This document shows positions 13,701-22,700 of a DNA stretch of 26,053 nt, one piece after another. A model generated the notes under the pieces. The model saw only the letters and a list, made by a program, of their open reading frames with translations, made no database searches and was not told the DNA's origin. Both the position numbers and the translations under genes were made by a program. Origin of the DNA: Mnemiopsis leidyi (taxonomy: Eukaryota > Ctenophora > Tentaculata > Lobata > Bolinopsidae). The number at the start of each line of letters is the position of its first letter. The stretch's first letter is position 1. Location of the stretch: NCBI GenBank assembly GCA_000226015.1, contig JH154307.1, positions 1 to 26,053 of the forward strand. The letters are read 5' to 3'.

Positions 13701-16700
13701 CTAGTTATCGAGTTACTAAGATTCCAAGTTACTAAGTAACCCTGTTTCCTTAGGTAAAGGAGGACGTGTGGGAATGTTCCTGAGTAACTTTATTGGAGGA
13801 TTCCCTGGTTGGCCCAAGTTTGCCATTACAAGTCCTATGACCTACTCTTCCATCAAGGGAATCACCACGATTAATGGTATTAATTAGATAATTCATTGTT
13901 GTTAACTGTCATTCAAATGAAGCATGGCTATAGGGGGGCTATAGATAATTGATTTTGAGAAGTTAGAACTTCATTTCCAGTCTGTAGGTAGTCTCTTACC
14001 CACATATCATTTCTCCGGTCTCTCTGACACCCTGGTTTTCTCAGGACTGACGATCGCCAACTTTGGACGGTGTAACGACGTTGTTATCAGCGACTTGCGA
14101 TCGAACGGCGATTGTTTCCATCCAGTAAAGATGAGCGGAATGACCTACTCCGGCGTGGACATGGAGTCCAACCTGCTGCACATGAACAATCCCTCTCTAG
14201 GTTTTGTAAACTCAGCTGATTGTGTGGACATGCCTTGTGATGCTAAGAAGAAAATACTCATCACCGATCTTGATGGAACTACTCTTGGAAAGGTTGGGGT
14301 GTCATCTTTTCCTACCTACTCAATAATTTAGGCGCTGTAAGGATATTGTTTTTAGAAGCTAATTATTTACTATTCATATCTTGGGACTTGGTTAATGGTT
14401 ATGCTCACAGAACATATCCGTTAGGCTGGAGATACGCTGACTTCCCGTTCCGAGTTCCAGTGGGACAGTGGTGATCAGAGATGGGGTATGGGAGACTACA
14501 GGATTCCCAACCAAATGACCACTCTTCTCAACGGATCTTTCGTTAAACCCAGCAACTGGCCCAACAAGGGAATAGACCGAGTTCTGAACGGAGACGTGAG
14601 TATAGACTGGTGCTGGTGCTGACTTACCAATGTTAACTTCCTAGTTTTGCCTTGTTTATTAAATGTGTATTGACTGGGAGCAGCCTACGGTAACCTCCAT
14701 AACTATCTCAATTGGCGTGAGATTCACTTTCGGCAAATTAGAAACCTGTCCTACATTGCGCTGGAAAAATAAAATTTAGCTACTCAAACTCGTCCCCCTG
14801 TTGCACGTTTCCACCCCTCAGACGAAGTGCGAGTATAAAGAGAACTACAACATGTACAAATGTTCGGGGGTGACCTACAAGATGCTCGTTATAGAGAGTA
14901 TGGACGGAGACACCGAGCTGAGGAGACTCTCTCCTCTAGCCCTGGCAACTGACGATGGCAGTGTCGACCTCATTAACGGTCCTATGGACCACGGCTGGTG
15001 TGGCGGGTCAGTTAGTGTTACTGTTTAATGTTTACTGATTTGTGCTTTTTTATTGTTCATTATCTTTAGAGAAAGAGATTCCTTAAGGAGACAATATTTA
15101 TGGGCAAAGTCCATTTCTATTCCTGCTTAATGCATTACAATATGAATATTCCCTCTTTACCGAATCGACATAAAGCAGAAAAACAAGACCTTACCTCGCT
15201 AAAATTCTCTCTAATTAGTCGGTGAATAAATATAGCAAACCAAAACCGACCCAACCCGGGGTCTAACTAAGTCACAGTCCAGACAATACACCGTCGTACC
15301 ACCGCAGATACACCTGCCAGCAGAGAATCTCCACCTTCTACGCCCTGGTCATTGTCGGGAAGGAGTACAAACTCTACCTGACCTCCACTCAGCCGCAGTC
15401 CATGAGATACATGCTCATTGATGCTGCCGCCGGCGACAAGATCAAGCTTGACATTTGGTACAGCAAGAGTCAGCGTCTCGATGTCTATTATAAGGTTTGT
15501 TTGTGTTGGTTTTTTTAGATGTTTGGGTTTCGCGTGAGCTTCTCAACTAAGATATTTAAGTCGAGAGTGTGAAATAAATAGTAGGTCAAAAATGACAAAT
15601 GACTTAGCCTGGAAAAAGAATACAATTACTATCGATGTATGATCTAGAAAAAATGCAAGGTATGTGTGTTGTATTCGCTTTACACTGTCAAACTAGACCC
15701 ACCTCTCTCGTTGCAGGGTAAATACAAAGCTCCTACGAACGCTCAGAAGAAAGCTGACGGTTCTTACTCCTATGCCACTGACAAGACTGCCGAGGAGCTA
15801 TATCCCAAACTCTCCTCAGCTGCCGGAACCAACTTCTTCGACAGCAAGGCACACTGGATGTCCATGATCATCCAGGGATCCGATCCCTTCACTATCAAGA
15901 CTTCTCCCAAGGTTGGAGCAAAGGATTTTGATACTATACTGTCATTTCATGATAATATTTTCGCTCAAATTACGCGCCGAAACATTGATTAAGTCTTAAG
16001 TATGAAATTGAAACATGAAGTGTGTACAATGTACACTGTACATTGTACACTGTACATTGTACATTTACATTGTACATGTACACTCTATCACATAGTACAC
16101 TGTACAAGTGTACATCTACACTGTAAATGTACAATGTACAATGTACAGTGTACATGTACAATGTAAATGTACATTGTACAGTGTACTCACCAGGAAGTAA
16201 AACTCTATCACACAGTACACCATGAAGTTAACCTCTATCACACAGCACACTTTCCCCTAGATTGTTCTGTCTCTTACACTGGAGTCTGTGGACGGAAGTA
16301 ACTTCTTCGACGAGGACAAGATTATCGACAACCTGGCTGCTCTACTGGGAGTACCTAAGGAGAAGATCAAGATCGCCAAGATCGTAGCTGAAGGTAATTT
16401 TTGCCGATTTGATATTGGACGTGGTTTAAAGATTACTCAGCTTCCTTGTTATTGAATTTTTTGCTAAACTGATACAATTTTCTACTCTCGTATATCTTAT
16501 TTTAACCCGATTTTAATAAATTTTCTATATCACGTAACAATTCCTTAATGTTAGGTCGACGTAAAAGATCCGGTCAGGAGTTCCAGATCGAGATTAGCGA
16601 ACCGGCCATAGAGGATGAAGCCTCAATGGATGTCACCAAAGTCACAGAAATGGCAACAGCACTAACAAAAGCTTCTGAAACATTTGTTGAGGTAACATAC

Positions 16701-19700
16701 TTACATAAAAACCAAAAGCAATGCCCTGCTCGACGTTAAAGAACTTCCTTATTCACTCTCAATAGCTGAATGAGCTGGATTTTAACTTGAATTACCCCAA
16801 ATTTTCCTAATTAATCCTCCATCTGTTCGCAGACAGTGCAGAAGGGAGAACTGGGCAAGGTGTTGGAAGCGGAAGTTAAATCCGTTTCTGTACAGCTCCC
16901 AGAAATACCTCCTGCTGACCAGAGAAGTAAGATTTGAGCCAATGTTCAACAGTTTTTTCTATTTTAGCACAGTTTTTTCTATTTTAGCACAGTTTTTCTA
17001 TTTTAGCTTAACAGTTTTTCTATTTTAGCTTAACAGTTTTTCTATTTTAGCACAGTTTTTCTATTTTAGCACAGTTTTTTCTATTTTAGCTTAACAGTTT
17101 TTCTATTTTAGCTTAACAGTTTTTCTGTTTTAGCTTAACAGTTTTTCTATTTTAAGTTAACCGGCCCTGTCTATTAGGATGTGTTGAAAAATACACTCGT
17201 CAGATCAATCCAATCTTTTGTCCAAGATAACTCAACAAATATGTAATTGAATTTTAGTCCATGGGAGTTGTATACATTTTTCATTGAGGCATAAGTTTAA
17301 ACATTTTTAAATTTTACTTGCTACTAGTAGTACTAACTGTTGACCAAATTTTCAAATTAAAATAATCTTCAGCAAAAGTAACCAAAACTTACTATTCAGA
17401 TATCACGGTTGACCAAGAAGAAGCCTCTAAAACAACCGGAGAAACTTATGCCGAAAAGATGGCCAAGGAAGAAGCCAACAAGGCTGAAAACGCCGAAAGC
17501 ATTGCTGTTCTCATACCTAACTCTTTGAAACTTGTTGATGCTTCCAACGTATGTTTTTGCTTTCTTTATCGTTTCGTATTGAGAAAACCAATTATACCCA
17601 ATGACGCTCCTGGGTGTACAGATATTTAGTGACTTACGTCATCACCAAGATTTTCAATCGACGAATCTAGAAAAACCCAACCATATTCAAGGCAAATTCA
17701 AATGTTATTAGAATTGAAGTGTTAAGCCATCATGTCGATATTCATTCCACCCTCAGAAAGTTGCAGTGCTCTCAAACATCGCTCTTCGTTCTAAAGTGGT
17801 GACAAGTGATGACCGGATCGTACCTCTCCTTGGGGCTGGGGAGAAGAAGTGGAGAGCCTCCGTGGAGCTGTTGGAGGGTCCTAAAAATGGGAGGATTCTC
17901 GGAACTAAACAGGTACTGCTCTGATTGAACCTCTTTCTTGTTTAATTACTGTTTAGTTCCTTTACACAGCCTGTGATACACACACTGTGATATTTATTAA
18001 GAAAACTAAGAATTTTTAAAAACGAATCGTTTTCAGGTGACCTTTGCTAACGGATATGGAAATCTAACGGATATCCGAGTTTCCAGGAAGGGTCAATACA
18101 AATTCAAAGTTGCTGTTACTTACCCCGAAAAAGTAAGTTTCCTATCCAGAAAATGTGAGGTGCTGCTAATTCGCGATTATGGAGATATCTTTATCGAATG
18201 CAGCATTTCACCAGATCTGCTAATTTCGACCACGCCCAGTGTTTTAATCCATAGTCGGTCCATTTTGTTAAGCTACGAAAAATTTCAACCAAGATTTTGA
18301 AATTTAACATCGGCCTTTCTAATTTACAGAATCTCTCTTTCTGAACCGTTTTCCTTCAGTTAGGACACGAAATCGGAGATATCTCTGTGGAGATAACTGA
18401 CCAAGAGAAGGACAGTCCGTACAAACGTGTTGTCCTTAAGTTTGACGGAGACTATGACGAAATAGTTGGGAACAAGTCTGCTGGTGAGTTTTAAACTTTG
18501 TAGTATCGAGAAACTATAGTACTATACTGGAGTGCTATAGTACTATACTACACGAAGGTTGGTGTTTCTGGAGAAGGCTGACTTTAGTATAAATCAACAG
18601 CGATTTGAAGATTGGTCAGACCAATGAAAAAATATGACGATATAACAACCTTTTGCTGTCTGAACACTATAACCGATAACATTGAATCCGTCCATTTGAA
18701 AGTTCCTCTATCCTTATCTTCCCAGAGTTCACAACATACATGAAGTCTCTGCTGAAGAAGAGGTTCCCCAACTACCAGTTCGATGACATTGACCACTACA
18801 AGGGTTCCGTCACAGTTGAGACAACCGTGTCCACCGACAAAACTACTAAGGAAGGTTGGACAGCTTTCTTTGTTATGAGGTCTTAGCGGCTTCGATTTTT
18901 CTCTTGAAAAACAATAAAATTTTAAATAGTGATGTAAAAAACCAGCGGTAGCTGAATATGAGTCTCAGCGAAATCAGAATAGTCATTTTTTGTTTCAAAG
19001 AGCTCCCCGGTGTCCTTATTATATGCGAGTTGGCAATAGGAAATGTGTATAGTCATATAATTCTATCCTTGAAAAGTTAAAGCCGGTGCACTCTTTAAAC
19101 GCGAAATCTAAAATCTTTCCATCTTTTTAAAATCGTATGTTGTTCGCAGACACGGAAGCTGCTGTTTCGAAGATGGCAGAAGACACAAAGGAAGATTTCA
19201 GTATCGAGTTCAACGGCAGAACTGCTAGGATGGCCGAGTTTTCTGGGGATGCTGGTAAGTCTTTACATTTTATTTGAGGTTGTTTTGGCAAAGTTTTACG
19301 TGGAAGTTTAGCGGCTTGAAATTATTGTGACTTGAGGATTGAGCGGCTTGAAAGCTCAGTAACTCGAAAGTTCATCGGCTTCATATTTTCATATATTTAA
19401 TAACGCAGCTTGCTTTGAACCATTTAATTATCATAAATTGTACTTGAGGAAACGTACTGATTTTATCGACAGTCTCTATTTATACAATCTAATTCAACGA
19501 CCGGTTCGAGATTGTTATGTCTGAAAAGTATAGTATTGCTATTATCCGCACCCTGAATCATTGAATAAGTCTACAATAGTCCAATGTTGAACTTATCAAT
19601 TTCAAAAGTTGAAAATTTTGATGTCATGATAGACTGAGAGTATTCTCTTCCTGCAAGATCGTCACCCTGCGTAGAACCCCAGGTTGTGGACAGTCCCAGA

Positions 19701-22700
19701 TGTCAGGCTGTCTGCATGAAGATCGGCAGAATCTTCAATTGATCTCAGTCTCGCTTATCATTGTGTGCCTTGAGCTGAAGGAGATTTGCAATCAGAGCCA
19801 ACAATCCGTGAAGAATGTCTTGGTTATTGATCATGAAGATTGTCAGTTCCTGGATCTCTGATGCCCATCGATGCAGCTGAACCCTCTCTAAAAGATCAAG
19901 TTGAAGAAGATGGAAAGCTTGGCTTGGTCTAACATTGTTTATTGACTTACAACTGCTTTTATGGGAAAGTTCAGAGTTCAGCTCAATGAGACATAAGATT
20001 TGTTAAGTCCAGATAATCTCTTCCAGATATTTTCACTTTTTAAGTACCATCAGACTGTCTTATAATTTGAACTTCATTGGAAGATACATTTCGGTGATGG
20101 TATGATATTGTACCGTGTAAATGTATTGACACAGCATTCGTTCATCTCGGCACTGCCACCTGATAATTTCAATCGAGATGATGATAATAATTTTTGTCTT
20201 ATTGAACTTCCTTGTGAATGTTCCTTGATAAAGTTTCTCAAGCACTCAGCACCTGCAAATTTCTCTTTCCAATCTGAACTTCTTTTCTGAACTTCTCCCT
20301 AGAATGTGGTAGTGTTGGATACTCTAAATCTCTAACAAAGTCGTATCACTATCACAAAAGCAGGATGAGATCGTTATTCGTTAAGCACTCCGACTGTTTT
20401 TAGGGTTCAGTATGTCCAACTGCTTACTTTATATTCTTGGTATTTTCAACTCCCAACCCCAGTGTGTCCTGAATGCGGTGAAACCCCCGAAAAAGAAGAT
20501 CCAGATGGTAATTTTGTGTAAAGTTAAACTATGTGCAAGTGTACAGCGTGCCCGTGATGTAGGCGTACTATGTTTAGTAGTACTATTTCAGTTTATTTTG
20601 TAAAGACTATATGGTTATATATCATTATTTAGTATCTTAATCGGTTAACTTTTTACGTTCTGAGACCGTATTACGCCGTGCTTGTGCTTGTTAATTCCCT
20701 GTACTGTACGAGAGCATACCTTCAGAAGGCTGTATTTGAAATCTTCATTTTCATTTACTTAGATCTTAAAACCCGTACAATTCCAACTTAAAACTCTTAA
20801 AAGTTTGATGAAAATTTTTTACACTTTAGAATATCGCAATTGACCCAACAAAAGTACAAAATCCCAAGTCAAGAAACACGCTGTCACACTACTACTATTA
20901 TAATGCTACACATTAACACGCCACACTGCTATAATGCTACACATTAACACGCCTCACTGCTATAATGCTACAAACTAACACGCCACATTGTCTTCAGAGG
21001 GTAGTGGTGGTTCCAACACAGCTGCTATTGTAGTTCCTATCGTCATTGTCGTCCTCCTTGCCGGCCTCGCTGCTGGAGGCTTCATCTACTACAAGAAGAA
21101 GCAGAACCGGGTAAGCGGTCAATATAACTTCGTAATAACTTTGTAACCGGGCCTCCCTGGAGCTGTCAAAACGGTTTAGATTACTTGAGGAATTTAATCT
21201 CGTAGTCGTAGTCGATTCAGAGTAGTTATAATCTAAGTCTCCTGTTTCAATACTTTTCTAAAACGTGTACTTTCAGGTCAGTGAGAGTATACACATGTCG
21301 AAAGTAAAGAACGTCGACAGTGATCCGACCCTCACGTAAGTAATCTCTGTTTTCTCGACGTTAGTTAATACAGTGATCAGCCCTCACGTAAGTGATCTCT
21401 GTTTTCTCGACGTTAGTTAATAATTATCCTTATTTGACGGTGATGATTATCTTTTCTTTGTTAGGTGCTGATGAAGTAATGAAAGCGTTTCACCTTTCAA
21501 CTTTTTAATAAAGATCTATTAGAATTGTTAAGCCTTTAATTTTTATTCTTAATTAAATACCAGCCAATAATTGTTTTCAGTCCATTTAATCTAATTTAAT
21601 TTCTTATCAACTCTTGTTCCCAGGAGACCGAAAGAAGGAAGCAACATATACTCGAACCATGCTGTCAATGTAGACGTTGCTTGTGAGTCAGGGCAGCAAG
21701 GCCAAGTCGCTAACGAGCCGCTTGCTAAAATCGCAGGTTTTTGTGCCGTACTTTCCCGCTGTTAGCTGATCGGTCTTTGTCACTTTGCTTTTCTGATACT
21801 CTGTACACATTCAATATTGGTCATGCTGTGTCCTTGAACACCAGTGCGATTAATATTGAGTCAATTCTCATACAGAGTAGGATTGATCTTTAGAAAACAA
21901 AATGACATTTACCGTAAGCTTTTTAACGAGTGATTATTTTCTGCCAGATCACTGTACCCTTGAGCCGGTGTTTGTGTCGTGTAGCACGTTTTGTGTCCTG
22001 ACAATTTCTTCTGTATGATTGCTTCTTCTTTGCCAGGCTCAGTTGCTAGACGTTCTGAAAGCCTGAAAAATCTTCGTAGAAGATGTAGGTCTAAGTCGTG
22101 GCTTTGTTCGCATGGCTCTCAACAAAAATTGATAGAGTTATTGATAGAGTAATTGATTCAAATTTGCTAATCAAATGTTCATTTACTGGGGAGGGTCAGA
22201 AGACTTTTTTATAGTTTGCAGTCATTCACAAAGAAATCGTTCTGGGGCCAGGTGCGATTAATCAATGACTCGACGTGAAAAAACTGGCCCTGCCCCAAAA
22301 ATATCATTGCCTCTAGGTTAACGCAAATAATAAAAACAAAATGATGTAATGTAAAATAATGTTATGTAATATAATCATTATTTTTGATTCGCAGAGTATT
22401 TCTCGGCTGACTATTGGAGCTAACTATTATGTTACATTTGTTTCAACAAGTAGGTTGGCACTGTTCCCTCTCACAAACAAATAGCCAACAGATATCCCAC
22501 AGTCCCTTCACTGAAGTCCTTATACACCAGCACTAAGCCTTAACCACATGTTAATATTAAGTAGGACTTATATCTTGAATCAGCACAAAGTTTTCTGGAG
22601 TCTTGGCTCAGTTTTAACTATCTGCAATCAAATCTTAATCATCGTATTGTATGGTAGTCGCGTGTATTGTATTACAAGCATTTGAGCATGCCCCAAAACA

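Noticed and set aside
14410-14424. Earlier acceptor for exon 29, after CTCACAG
   Set aside because: It puts TGA in frame after nine codons; the AG at 14423-14424 gives continuous conserved sequence.
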